In this document: piece after piece, positions 12,843 through 24,310 of the stretch
Layout: each line of letters begins with the position of its first letter
How positions within the stretch are numbered: position 1 is the stretch's first letter
Assembly: GCA_918026815.1 (NCBI GenBank)
Contig: CAKJVC010000124.1
Location: forward strand, 372,001 to 436,000
From: Chalara sp. BL73
Lineage: Eukaryota; Ascomycota; Leotiomycetes; Helotiales
Reading direction: 5' to 3'
DNA: 64,000 nucleotides
Program-made: the position numbers and the translations under genes
The notes under the pieces: generated by a model
What the model saw: the letters and a program-made list of their open reading frames with translations, nothing else
Told to the model about the DNA's origin: nothing
The model's database searches: none

Positions 12843-14073
12843 TTGATGAAGTCATATGTAACTCGAATATCTCATACCCCTTGTTTCGTTTCCTCTTCTC
12901 AAGTCTAGAAAAGCGCCTTCTGCATATTTTCCGAAAGCTTGATTACTTTTTGGGGGGGGGGGAGTGGGTTATATTAAGCCTCTTAATCTGCGAGACTGTT
13001 ATTGTCCTGCTTCTCAAGACTTTGTATTTACTACAATTTCCACCATCATATCTTTTTGTCCCACATTATATTATGTTGCTTAGAACCATGCTGCTTTCCC
13101 TCCGGAACTTGTTACGGCTGCCATATTTGACATTCTTGTGTTATAGAGCTTGATCGTGGTTGCGCTACAAACCGGAATTATATCATCAAAAAAAGATCTG
13201 GCCAGGCCCAACTATACACTACCTGAAGCCCTAATAAACACACGTTGCTACTTCGTTGTCTCTGACATGTCATTGTATCAGCATTCACGATCTAGACCGA
13301 CGCCATTGGCACGATTCAGAAGGTAGTTTAAGCAGAATTCTCGGACTGGCGGGGTGAAAGATCCTAAAGTAAAATAAATTATGCACCTACAGATATATTA
13401 CCATTGTCATTTATGGTATAATTTTATTGCCTTGTATATAGTGTATTACTATTTTGCCCAAGAATCTCAAAGATAAAATCCCTTCTGCTCCAAATTTTTT
13501 TCTCTCTGCAAATGCTTAGTCAATTTCGCTTCTGACAAGAGCCCTAAGGTGTGTACGCTCGTGCTATATACGGCTTTTTAAAGGGGATTGTCATTCTGGA
13601 TGCGGGTGGGAGGGATGAATATGTCGGGCAGACAATTTATGTGGCAGTTAGAGGAAGTGGATAAGAGATTCTGCGCAAAGTGCTCGTTGCAAGTTAGAGT
13701 TGGAAGACAAGAGTCTGTTTAGTGTTGTGCTACAGAATAGTTCCCGACAGATAGTGTCCTGTACACTCTGAAGCATTATGTCGACGGAATGGTATGGCCG
13801 TAGATCTTACACTCATTAAATCAAGCCACAGATTGTATATAATCCTTGTAAATAATGGGTTAAGAAAATATTTTGTCAATATAGCTTAAATGTGACAGTG
13901 AGTACAGTCATAATTATATATAGTGTGAAACTGGTCATTCCCATTCTAAGACACACAATGCATAGGCGCTCGATCGCATCGCTTAAATCCGAGGAGGGTC
14001 AAGGCATCCAGGCTAGACTGCGGAATGGGTTGGGTTATAAACCTTTAGACATAACTGACGGGGTCAAAATCGA
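12843..14073. other. AT-rich spacer with a poly-G run
   Basis: No gene is supported. A run of about ten G lies at 12953-12962, just downstream of the RBR gene. Open stretches here (for example 12839-13153) are hydrophobic antisense-type shadows without domains. Confidence 0.5.
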
Positions 14074-14099
14074 GGTAAACCCAACCCAGTGGGTTTACC
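14074..14099. repeat. Inverted repeat, 10-base arms
   Basis: GGTAAACCCA is followed after a six-base spacer by its exact complement TGGGTTTACC. A related GGGTTGGGTT motif occurs about 45 bases upstream. Confidence 0.75.
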
Positions 14100-14209
14100 G
14101 CAGCGTAATCAACGCCATCTCGCTTATTTTGCTGGAGAAAGTCAAGTATTGTCAAAGACAGCGTCAAGGAATAATGTTTGTACGTAGATTAGTTATTGAA
14201 TGGGGGACA

Positions 14210-14234
14210 GGTCATGTGACACCGTCACATGACC
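14210..14234. repeat. Inverted repeat, 11-base arms with TCATGTGA core
   Basis: GGTCATGTGAC, three bases (ACC), then GTCACATGACC: a perfect 11-base inverted repeat. Each arm contains an E-box-like CATGTG. It could be a pair of binding sites for a basic helix-loop-helix factor or a hairpin; no gene model starts directly next to it. Confidence 0.75.
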
Positions 14235-14333
14235 CTGGAAGGGGCATATCCTCATTCCTCCATTCAACCTTCAACAATCAATCACATTCAACCTAAGCAA
14301 TCCACGTAAAGACGTGGTGTTGCCACAGGTAGA

Positions 14334-14660
14334 GTGATCCGACAAATAAAGAAAATCATCGCTAGCTATGAGTCTTTCTCTCACAAGCACACTGAGTTCA
14401 ACATATTTGTCCACGAAGCTATCAAGGAACCTAGCAGAATATTTACCGAAGGCGGCCATGGAGGCCAAAATTGGAGTCTCAAGAAACTGGGCAACATGTG
14501 GTTATTTTTCGCAAAGGTTCACCAAGAGCTAGAGCCGTTGTTTACGGAATTTGCTTCACCACTTCCTATGAATGGAGATAAGAAGCGATTTGACCAGGCC
14601 AAAGCAAAAGAGGCAATACTTAATACAAGGATTAAGCAAGTATCAATTTTGGAATGTTGA
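14334..14660 (+). CDS. Possible gene fragment, unknown
   Basis: An open frame whose middle (FVHEAIKEPSRIFTEGG and LFFAKVHQELEPLF) reads like coding sequence and ends at TGA 14658-14660. It lacks an in-frame ATG near its start, so it would need an upstream exon; a possible acceptor (TTGCCACAG) precedes it. No domain recognised. It may be the remains of a decayed gene. Confidence 0.28.
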   Translation: MIRQIKKIIASYESFSHKHTEFNIFVHEAIKEPSRIFTEGGHGGQNWSLKKLGNMWLFFAKVHQELEPLFTEFASPLPMNGDKKRFDQAKAKEAILNTRIKQVSILEC

Positions 14661-15370
14661 TTCGCCTTCGCCGGTAATGTATAGCAATGGGTTAACCTCA
14701 AGAAATTGTAGAAATTCTGAGGCAGCTATGGACAACTAAGTCAAATTACAGTCGCAATTCATTTACAATCCGTCTACAACAAACTTATGTTGCTATGTTA
14801 CAGAGTCCAAGAAGTAACAAATATGGCATCTATTTGAAATATCTAAGGGCATTAGGGGTGACTGGCGGATTTTCAGGTTTTGGGAGGCCTTTCATTTATT
14901 TCAGACGTTGCGTTTCGTCATAGGGAATATTATGCACTAGCATCGCAATGGCTTGATGCATAAGCTAATGAGCACAAGATTGTATAAAGAATCAATTGCA
15001 AAATATTTCTTGAAATTGAACATTCATGCCTCCCTTTGAGGCATAGCTAATAGACTCCGTAAACTTGGAAAGCACAAAGCCCCTTCGCCTCCAAGTAAAA
15101 AGTACAATTTGATTCGAGAAATTTTTCGCCACTTATGTTGGATGGATGATCAATTTGTTACCAGAAGCAGTCTGTTCTATGTATAGCTTCAATTCCAACT
15201 TTGGTTGTTAGAATTCTTTAGCATAAATAGTTGGAAAGTGCTGTGACTGAGTGATTGCTGGATTGACGATCCGGGTCATGTGATAATGAACCTACTGAGT
15301 GATGAGTGGTCAGGCTTGGGGCTCTTCTTTATCTAGCTTGTTAAGAAAGATTATCTTATAAGATATCTCA
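14661..15370. other. Spacer, nothing recognised
   Basis: AT-rich. A perfect 14-base palindrome TATCTTATAAGATA lies near 15354, close to the 3' end of the GRF gene. No gene seen. Confidence 0.5.
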
Positions 15371-16654
15371 TTAATAAGTGATACAATGGGGCCAACAAAT
15401 CCAACCCGTTACTTCTGTGGAAGATGGCTGGGATATTTGTGGAAGGATCATCCTCTTACACATGCCGGAGGCCATTAGATAAGACGAGTTGTCATTAAGA
15501 CCATTGGCAGGTTCCGTGACCGTTCGTAGAGCTTGATGCCGGCGAGGACTCATATTTGTCTCTGGATTATAATGGAGCATGCTGGCTAGCCAGGATGCTG
15601 CATAAGGATCCTTCGCGTAATTGTATAGTCAAGTGATCCAAAGATCATCTCGTCGCGCCAGTATTTTTGCTACTCACACTACCAGCGATGCTATCCCTCA
15701 GGTGCTTAATGACAGCCTTATCCATAGACTGCTGGAGCTCCAACATGCTGATCTTATTTTTCAATTCCTCGATAGTCTCGTCCTTTTTCTTCAGACCAAT
15801 CCGTATCGTATCCCGGCCTTTCGCAATTCCAGAGATCCTCAACGCATGCTTATTCAGTAGTTCCTTCAGTTTGGAGTTTACTACCTCATCAATATGCTGG
15901 TCCTTCAATAGTTCCATGACTTTGTCCGTGATATCATAGTTCTGTGTATTATCTTGGTAGGTAAGCAATGCAGCGGCGTCCTGGAAGCGTCCTGGAGTAG
16001 GCGTTGTAGATGGACTACGCATCCCATGCTCATTCCCATCCCACATGAGTCCTTTCAGCCTTGCCTTCGTTGGCGAGATGAAGACATCGCCGGGTTCGTT
16101 TTGTGTCTGAGGTGTCGGCAGCCCATCAGCATCCCTTTTTCTTTTGCTACCCGGTGTAGTGAATGGATCAAATTTGGCGACTTTGCGTGGTGTTTCGGGC
16201 GGAGATGATGGCGCAGCTTCTTCCAACGAGACCGCAGCCGCGGTTAAACTCGCCTCATCTTCCTGCGATAGGCCAAATTCGTCCTCCTCTTCCTCAAGGT
16301 TGCTGGTGCCGTGGGTTATTGTTTGTTTACGAGCCGGTTCAGGTTCGGATCTTGTATTGTCGAGCACGGCTTGCTTTTCTCTTGCAATGGCCGAGTCCCT
16401 CCACAGAAACATCTTGCACTGGCTTCTTTGGCATGTGTAAAACCATCTCCCTTTGTTCTTTGTCTCCTTTTTAGCTTCGAAAATGGCTGCCGGTAGTCTG
16501 GGATTACAATTGCCTTGAAATGTCAGTTTTCACTTTAGGAGCATATGATCTACTCACAAAACCATTTGCCATCTTGAAATATGCCCATAAGAGGCATTAT
16601 TTTCCGCGCACCAGGCGTATACCCTCTAGGTTTGGGAGAATTATAGCTCGACAT
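15371..16654 (-). CDS. GRF-type zinc finger protein
   Basis: Predicted 390 residues, three exons (16654-16558, 16513-15678, 15610-15371), all phases close. The start ATG gives MSSYNSPKPRGYTPGARK. Splicing exon 1 to 2 creates a GRF zinc finger at about residues 33-73: CNCNPRLPAA, then GRWFYTC and CKMFLWRD, the family's Cys and aromatic pattern. GRF fingers bind single-stranded nucleic acid and occur in DNA repair proteins (APE2, topoisomerase III, NEIL3). After it come an acidic stretch, a basic KRKRD segment that may be a nuclear signal, and a coiled coil near 240-310 (KKKDETIEELKNKISMLEL). Likely nuclear; the exact role is unknown. Exon 3 was added because GTGAGT lies before the apparent stop and an acceptor restores 79 codons in phase 0. 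Confidence 0.85.
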
Positions 16655-17945
16655 TTTTGAGACAACGGACTCTTGACTGCTAGATATCTGACTACTGTAT
16701 TGGTGACAGGATGTTGGATGAAAAATAGGAGGGCGAGGGGAACCATTTGTGTTCCAGACCTTTACAGTCTTATTCCCAGCCTCCTACCTTTCAGGATGTG
16801 TCTCTCCAGGGTTGCAGCCTTGTCATATTGACTTCATCGTACGTATCACTTGGTTCAAGGCTATGCGCCTCAGAGAAAGACTTGAGAACTCTTGCAAAAT
16901 AAAGAGTATTATTCTTGTAATTGTGAAATGTTGCATACAATTCTATAACTCTGCAAACTAGAGATCACCAATCACTTTCTTATCGTGAGATTAAAGTTAG
17001 CCGAGCCCCGCACCAGGAACTGCATGTTCCTATTCGTTCCCCCACTCTTCTTCATAACTCTTGAAATAAATACTTATTTAATCACAAAATTTTTCAACCA
17101 AATGTGGTATTCCACCCTCGGTCGTCTAGTTGGTTTATGGCGTCCGGCTGTAATTGATTATAGTCTACCGGAATGTCGCGCGTTCGACTGTACGTATAAA
17201 CAGTCCACAAATATCCTCAGATTAGAGACTAACTCTGATTGCAGCGCGCCTGAGGGATCATACAATTTTTTTATTTTTAAGTTTTAGGTTTTTTTACTCC
17301 AAAGTGAAATATATCCTCAATTAGAAGTGAGAGAAAGAACTTTGGAGAAGGGGTTCTCTTTTTTGGGAACATGAAAGTGAATAAGGAGACGGGTATTAAG
17401 CGAGAGCTCCACATACTTTGCTGGTTCTGCGAAATTGTACGCATGGAATACAGACTTAGTATGGCAAAGGTTCTTACACTTTAAGAGATAACTAAACAAG
17501 TTAAGTCTTTTTTTTAAAGGTCGTAAAGGCTCCTTCACTCAGAGCTTCTTCCTAAATTTCAATCTTTGGACAGTTAAAGTATAAAAATTTGCTTATATTT
17601 CATTGCTATAAGTTCGAAAATAAAGGTTTCTAGATATCGCTCCCTCCTGCCCATACCCCCTATCCGTTTGTTTCATACCATTTTCCTTTATTCCCTCACA
17701 CAGTCTCCTGCCCAGAGTCGTCTGATTGTTCCAGGTCTCTGTGTACGTCGCCGGCATTCATATCGCCAATTTTGGGTAGATTAGAATATTGCGACGATCA
17801 TTCGCTAATCTGTATTGTTTCTCTCTAACCAACGAACCATACTGAATTCTTGGACGCTTGCGATTATGAGAAGGTCTAGTGCTGGGCCTGAGATGATTAA
17901 GTCCCGCAGAAGAGCCCTAGTTATAGCCTTCAAGAGGATATTGGC
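16655..17945. other. AT-rich spacer containing a tRNA-like element
   Basis: No protein gene supported. Holds the tRNA-like sequence described separately, and T-rich tracts at about 17265-17295 and 17507-17516. Confidence 0.5.
17115..17195 (+). ncRNA. tRNA-like sequence, possible tRNA pseudogene or SINE head
   Basis: An A-box-like TCTAGTTGGTTTATGGC at about 17125 is followed by GTCCGG-CTGTA, a short insert and CCGGA, which can form an anticodon stem with a GTA (Tyr) triplet and an intron-like insert. A weak B box (GCGTTCGACTG) sits near 17180. The T stem and acceptor stem do not pair well, so a working tRNA is unlikely. A T-rich tract follows about 75 bases downstream, as at the end of a short interspersed element. 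Confidence 0.3.
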
Positions 17946-18930
17946 CTAAATTGGGCGGAGGGGGTTGATCAGACCCAAGTCGCCAGTCTCCATGTCTGCC
18001 AGACCCACCATCAACCCATCAGAAGATTCATTACGCCATACTGAATTCGTGCCCCCAAAATAGTCTCTATTATCTATCTTCTTTTGTTGCATCAGTCCTA
18101 TCTCTTTACTTCCTTTCCCCAGACTATACTTATAAATCGGTTCTACCATCGCTTTCATCCTAGACTCGCTGTTGAGTGTTTCCTTAATTTCCCGTCGCAA
18201 TCTTGCGGCTTTCGTCAAAGGATACACACCACCATCCTCTACCAGTTCGTCAGGATCAAGGCCACCATATTCGCCATCAAGTGCCTGAAAGGATCGAGCT
18301 TACTTTCTTATTTTCTCGTTTAACCCTGTTTTCACCACTCTCATTCTCATCAACTTCTTCGTCCACATTAATGCGAATGTCTGTGCTGTCCTTAAAATAG
18401 TCGATTACGCGCCTCTTGTTAATATAGTAAGTTCATCTTTATCATCACTCGGATCTAAAGCTGTAGGCGATCATTCCCTTTCTTGAAATTAGCCCCTATC
18501 AACTTCCCCATCGTCCCACCCCCAACGTCGTCGTCGCCGTCATCGACGTATTCGTTACCTTCTTTGCAAGAAAAAAGATATTTGCTGCTCGGGCTTTCAC
18601 GATCTACGCAAAACGCCTCCATGCCTACGGTCTTCACTCCGTAGTATTTGGGGTTCCCCCGGTCTTTGAACTCCATCAAACGCCGTATCGGTGAGAAATA
18701 TCAGTGTGGAATCTCAGTATAATAATTCTAGTTTGAAATATCTGAAAACTGGGACTGTCTCCAATAGACACATTGTCCCAATTCACTATTTTGCCTGGAT
18801 ACGTTGCACATCCCGGTACATTGCTTTTCCAGGGCAGCAAGTGAAGAAAAATAAATACCTGTCGAAGGTTCTTACAAGCTTTGACTTCCCAAAGCCTTCT
18901 CGTCGACCATCTTATGCTCATCCAAAAGAT
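17946..18930 (-). pseudogene. Decayed unidentified protein-coding region
   Basis: Minus-strand reading gives several protein-like blocks in order but not in one frame: LLDEHKMVDEKALGS near 18920, a block with NPKYYGVKTVGMEAFC near 18640, an acidic block INVDEEVDENESGE near 18360, ALDGEYGGLDPDELVEDGG near 18270, and a basic C-terminal part ending at 17946 (GDLGLINPLRPI). Between the last two blocks the frame is off by one base near 18290, where TTTCAG could also be an acceptor but no good donor precedes it. I do not recognise the family. It may be an intron-rich gene I have not resolved or a pseudogene. Confidence 0.4.
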
Positions 18931-18936
18931 TACTAA

Positions 18937-20889
18937 AGCGATTCCGTTCCTTCAACCCTGTTTAAAGGTCCCCTAATTATTTTCCACCTCTTTATTCATT
19001 GGGCCTGCATACCTCTAGCATGTTGTGTCTCCTTGTTCGCTCCATAGTCGCGAGTTTGCTCCTGTTAGGATGCCTGGCCATGATTTTGCAATTCTTTATG
19101 GCTAATGTCATCAGTATCCCCACCACAAAAGGCGTTGAGGGCAATTATGCTGTAAGGGAGGCAGGGTATCGTTTTTACCTCCGAAAAAGATGACCTTCAG
19201 CGGCTTATAAAGCTTACTTTCCAAGTGGTGTAAATGGTCATTTAGGACCTGTATTGTGTTCTAAGTTGGTTACTAAGTGTACTGTACGGTCGGTTAAGTG
19301 CCCGGACAGCATCAAAATCGTATATTCCACCAGGATCACGAGACTGTTCTGCGACAATGCGCCACATAGTACCTGGAGCACCGAATAATTCATTAGCGGT
19401 CTGGTTGTGTTGTCGGTGGGAAACTATTTACTTGGGTATCTCATGCTGTATGAACGGTTTCGCCTTGATCTCTGTCGTTTCTCGGCCAGTCCTCGGGTAT
19501 CTCATTACACACAATATAGTCCTCATAAATTGTGATAGCTTGAGGTGTAAGAGCGGGTTCAAGGACCAATCTGTTAAAACGGGTTAGAATCCAGCACGTT
19601 AAATTTTGTAATTGCACTCTGGAGCTCCTCAACGGCTAATGACACTGATATTTCCTCCAGAACGCCTTTATTGCGTTCTCTGGAGTCCCTGGGATATTCT
19701 TGGGAGAGTTTTCTGTACTGCATCCTCCCCTTACATCTCCATTACCTCCATCTTCGGTGCCTGAATCATTCTCCCTTAGAGTAGCCAATGGGGCTGGCCA
19801 GATATCTGAAGCCATTCCTATTCAAATTGATATAGGATCTCCAGTCATGCCTGGGCGTCAAGGTTAATTCTAGGGGAAACACAATCCAGCAACATACCAG
19901 GATAGGCATGGCAGATGCATCAGCTCAAGGGAAGAGCAGCATACTGCTCGTTGCCCTGACATCCTTCTCTTTTTGTGGATAGAGTCGATAAGAAAAGAGC
20001 AAGTTTAAAAGCCTAGTCTCTAGGTAACAAAGAAAACATTGAATTGTGAAGTTGCACTAGCAGTACCAAAGGATTCCTTGTACACATAGTCTGTCGATTG
20101 GCATAAACCAAACCAAACAGGGTAAAAGAGGATAGAATGGATGGATACCGTGAAAAGTCCACAGCGGTAGCGAAGAAGCCAGGTCCAAGACCAGAGCTAT
20201 TATGTATAATTCCTGGACTGATGCTCAAAGATATCCTTCAAAGTCTTAGACGCAAGAGGTTTCAGCTCTGTTTTCTTCATCATTTAAAAATGTACAGTAT
20301 TGTACAGCATGGACATGAAATTAAATTATACACATTTGTACTAACTATAGATCCAGTACAGGAGCACAATACAGTATAGAACCCTACAAAGTGAGTAGGC
20401 ATGGTCCAAGCATCCGATTGGCGGAACAGCACATGCACAAGAACCGAGGGCTTGGCATTAGGTCTTGACACCAAGCGGCGATTCCCGGAGGAGAGGAGGC
20501 TCAAATCCGGCTCACATGGTGTTTTTCTATAAACAAATAAATGGTTGTCTTAGCCAAATTAAAATAAAAAGCCTGAACGCATTAGATCAAGAAGCTCGAT
20601 ACACACGTACCTAGATACATCAATTGTATTGCGTAGATAAATTATTGTCTTGTGTTGTGCCGTGGTTGCAGCACGATTTAATTGGAAATATTTTGTTCCG
20701 AGGATGCTGCTGAGTATTGACAGCACATGATTGGCCAAATACTTAGAGCATTTCCTCGACATCAATGACCCGGATAAACGTATTCGCATTTGTGTCTGCA
20801 TTCGCCTCAGCCCATACTGTATAACAAACGCCTCTCTTCTCTTGCTATTTGAACCTCTCCTCTCTTTCACCGGTGTATGAGCTTGGAGC
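18937..20889. other. Gene-poor region, possible coding remnants
   Basis: No complete gene. Short protein-like stretches occur, such as LRVANGAGQISEAIPIQID on the plus strand near 19785-19840, but without splice support or a family. They may be remains of a decayed gene. The last few hundred bases are presumably the SDH1 promoter. Confidence 0.4.
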
Positions 20890-23104
20890 ATGTCTTCAAT
20901 AGCAATGCGGCGATTCACGACCCCTTCGGTATGTTGAAGCTCTCACGGCTAGAATGTTAGACAGCCGATATTTAGACATTTTGTTGACGCAGGTTTGGCA
21001 GCTTTCAAGGGCATTGAAAAGCCAGGCCAGAGCCTTTTCTTCTACACGGCCTGCAGGTATAGATTTTCAAGCTCTCACCGTCTCCGCGCATGTTTCTAAC
21101 CAAAAATATTAGCTCGAATCATCACGCACGCGCCCTTGCGAGCGAAAGAAGCATCTCCGTTCGTTAGCCAGAAATACCCCGTTATCGTACGTACTCTTAG
21201 TTGTCGGCTTCAAATATGCCATTGACTTCGGATAATAGGATCATGAATATGATGCGATTGTCGTAGGTGCTGGCGGAGCTGGTTTACGAGCAGCCTTCGG
21301 TCTTGCGGAGGCAGGCTTCAACACGGCCTGCATATCGAAACTTTTCCCAACTCGAAGTCACACTGTAGCTGCGCAAGGTGGTATCAATGCAGCCCTTGGT
21401 AATATGCACGAGGATGACTGGCGGTGGCATATGTACGATACAGTCAAAGGTTCGGATTGGCTTGGAGATCAAGATGCTATCCATTACATGACAAGAGAGG
21501 CACCACAATCAGTTATTGAGCTAGAAAACTACGGCTGCCCCTTCTCGAGAACTGACGATGGGAAAATGTACGTTTCGCACCTAGGTTATTTAATCAGGCT
21601 GACGTGTTTAGTTATCAACGTGCCTTCGGTGGTCAATCACAAAAGTATGGAAAAGGCGGACAAGCATACCGATGCTGTGCTGCTGCGGATAGAACCGGTC
21701 ACGCTCTTCTCCACACTCTCTATGGCCAATCTCTGCGACATAACACAAACTACTTTATTGAATACTTTGCACTGGATCTGATAATGGAAGACGGCGAATG
21801 TAAGGGTGTTCTCGCCTACAACCAAGAAGATGGAACTCTACACCGATTCCGTGCACACAACACCGTCCTAGCTACAGGTGGTTACGGACGTGCGTACTTC
21901 AGTTGCACATCTGCGCACACTTGCACAGGTGATGGAATGGCCATGGTTGCTCGTGCCGGTCTACCAAATCAAGATCTCGAATTCGTCCAATTCCACCCAA
22001 CTGGTATTTATGGCGCAGGATGTTTGATCACTGAAGGAGCCCGTGGTGAAGGTGGATATCTTCTCAACTCCGAGGGAGAACGATTTATGGAGCGTTATGC
22101 ACCAACTGCTAAGGATCTAGCCAGTCGTGATGTCGTTTCCCGATCAATGACCATGGAAATCCGGGAAGGACGTGGTGTTGGTCCCGATAAGGACCACATT
22201 TACCTTCAACTCAGCCATCTTCCGCCCGAGATTTTGCACGAGCGTCTACCTGGCATCTCTGAGACAGCATCGATTTTCTCTGGTGTTGATGTCCGAAAGC
22301 AACCTATTCCAGTTCTTCCAACAGTCCACTACAACATGGGCGGAATCCCCACTAAATACACTGGTGAGGTGCTTACGGTTGATGCAGAAGGCAAGGATAG
22401 GGTTGTCCCAGGGCTTTTCGCTTGTGGTGAGGCAGCTTGCGTGTCAGTTCACGGTGCCAACCGTCTGGGAGCCAACTCATTACTCGATTTGATCGTTTTC
22501 GGTCGTGCTGTCTCGCATACAGTACGTGATAACTTTGAGCCAGGCCAGCCACATAAGGAGATCAGCGCCGACGCTGGTGCCGAGTCGATCGCACTGCTCG
22601 ATCAAGTGCGAACTTCTTCTGGACCAAAATCGACTCACGACATTCGATTAGCCATGCAGAAGACTATGCAAACAGATGTCAGCGTCTTCCGTACACAAGA
22701 AAGTTTGGATGAGGGTGTAAAAAAAATTGCAGAGGTCGATAGCACATTTGCGGATGTTGGAATCAAGGACAGAAGCATGATCTGGAACTCGGATCTCGTT
22801 GAGACTCTCGAGTTAAGAAACTTGTTAACTTGCGCGTATGTATCCATTGTTCAAACCAATTATCTATATATTAATAGTTGATAGTACCCAAACCGCTGTA
22901 GCGGCAGCAGCAAGAAAGGAGTCTCGAGGAGCACACGCAAGAGAAGACTACCCAGAGAGAGACGACAAGGAGTGGATGAAGCACAGCTTGACCTTCCAGA
23001 AGAAACCCCATGGCAAGGTCGACTTAACATACAGAGCAGTTGTAGGCACGACACTAGACGAGGCAGAGTGCCCAGCCGTTCCTCCTTTCAAGCGTGTTTA
23101 CTAG
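20890..23104 (+). CDS. SDH1: Succinate dehydrogenase flavoprotein subunit, mitochondrial
   Basis: Predicted 649 residues, six exons (20890-20928, 20993-21056, 21113-21186, 21239-21567, 21612-22835, 22885-23104), all phases close. The first three small exons encode an Arg/Ser-rich mitochondrial presequence ending near SSTRPA. The FAD dinucleotide fold [12 protein letters not shown] begins near residue 67, and SHTVAAQGG carries the His (about 100) that holds FAD covalently. Conserved stretches [12 protein letters not shown] and [14 protein letters not shown] are present, and the C-terminus ends in PPFKRVY. Complex II oxidises succinate to fumarate and feeds electrons to ubiquinone at the inner membrane. 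Length and motifs are standard; no lesions seen. It is the clearest gene in the window. Confidence 0.98.
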
Positions 23105-23586
23105 ACTTGGTTTCCTTTTGCATGTTTTGAATGGCATTGAAAGCGGGAATGATCTCGCGCTATAACTGAGGTGCTTGAGGGCAGTTGTCTTTCTAGCTTG
23201 TATAATATAAAGCCGTAAAAAATCAGCGTCTATCTTGGCCTCCGCCGATAATGGATTTTGCTCTGGTTGTGTTTAAAGGATCTATTCCGATGAGGATAGA
23301 CTCTTCAAGAAACGATTCTGCTACATTATAACTCTAGTCATGCTCCGTAGTATACGACATAGAAGTATACAGTAAGAAATCCGACGTGCAAAACTAGTGT
23401 TAGAATCTGCTGCGTATCAATTTTCAATGTTATATTGTTCTACGATGACTAATTGGGTTCATGACTTTTCCTTCTACGGTGCCATACTAAGGCATCTCCA
23501 TCATTTGGGCATCCTCCTTCGTCTCTTATGCTCATATCAACGCAATCAAATCATTCAACGTAGCAATATCTGCACTCTCCGCCTTC
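23105..23586. other. 3' spacer between convergent SDH1 and OPRT remnant
   Basis: Untranslated DNA between two convergent genes; nothing else recognised. Confidence 0.5.
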
Positions 23587-24265
23587 TATTCACTCTTAAT
23601 CTGCCCCAGCGCGCTTCCCCTCCTCTCCCCAACATCAATTTCCTCCCTCTCCTTAGGCCCTGGCATCTCCTTCCGGTCAATCGCCACCACGAAATCCACG
23701 ATCTTTCCGCCTTCCTTCTTCACAAGATCAATGGGCTCGCGCAACGCGGTCCGGTCGTCACCACATCATCCAACACCAAAATAGTCTTCCCCCTCAAAGA
23801 AGAACCGACGAAATTCCCATCCTCGCCATGGTCTTTCGCCTCTTTCCTGTTGAAGCCGGACGACGCCTTCGCTTCCGTTCCCAGATCCAGACAGTACGGC
23901 TCGAGGAGCGTGGAGCATGCTAATGGGATCGCTCCATATGCAGGCCAAATATCACATCGGGGAACGGCATGCTGGGGTTGGATGTGAGGATGGAGATCAT
24001 GGTGTGTCCGTACGTGACAGGGATAGCGCTGAGGAGGTCCGTGGTGTAGAGCGGGCCGGCGTTGAAGAAGTTGGGAGATCCTAGGAGGTGTTAAGGAAGG
24101 GTTTGCTGGAAGACCTGGTGAAGGCGAGAGGAAAATATAGGTGCGTACATCAGCGAGATTTGATGGTGAGTTTGCCAAAGGCGAGGGCGCTCGCTGCGGA
24201 GGCTGGCTTGGAGGAAGTCGGCTCGGGAGGCGGAAATTGTTGAACCCGCCATTATAATTATTTGA
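23587..24265 (-). pseudogene. ura5: Frame-broken orotate phosphoribosyltransferase
   Basis: The minus strand encodes nearly the whole orotate phosphoribosyltransferase, which makes orotidine monophosphate in pyrimidine synthesis, but not in one frame. Blocks in order are ADFLQASL, then [11 protein letters not shown], a likely intron ending TCCTAG near 24081, [51 protein letters not shown], the PRPP loop VLDDVVTTG, and [19 protein letters not shown] to a TAG at 23587. Frame changes of one base are needed near 24195, 23943 and 23751; in each a single extra or missing base restores the family sequence. A TGA also lies just before the likely donor. Either a decayed second copy (two OPRT genes are known in yeast) or a working gene hit by assembly indels. 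Confidence 0.82.
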
Positions 24266-24310
24266 GTCCAGGGTACTAGGCCTGGAAATGAAGGCAGGCG
24301 TTTCTACCAA

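Noticed and set aside
12839..13153. Hydrophobic open frame after the RBR gene
   Set aside because: AT-rich, overlaps the RBR stop, begins without an ATG context and includes a poly-G run.
13892..14296. 134-codon open frame covering both inverted repeats
   Set aside because: Its sequence is explained by the repeats and it has no domain.
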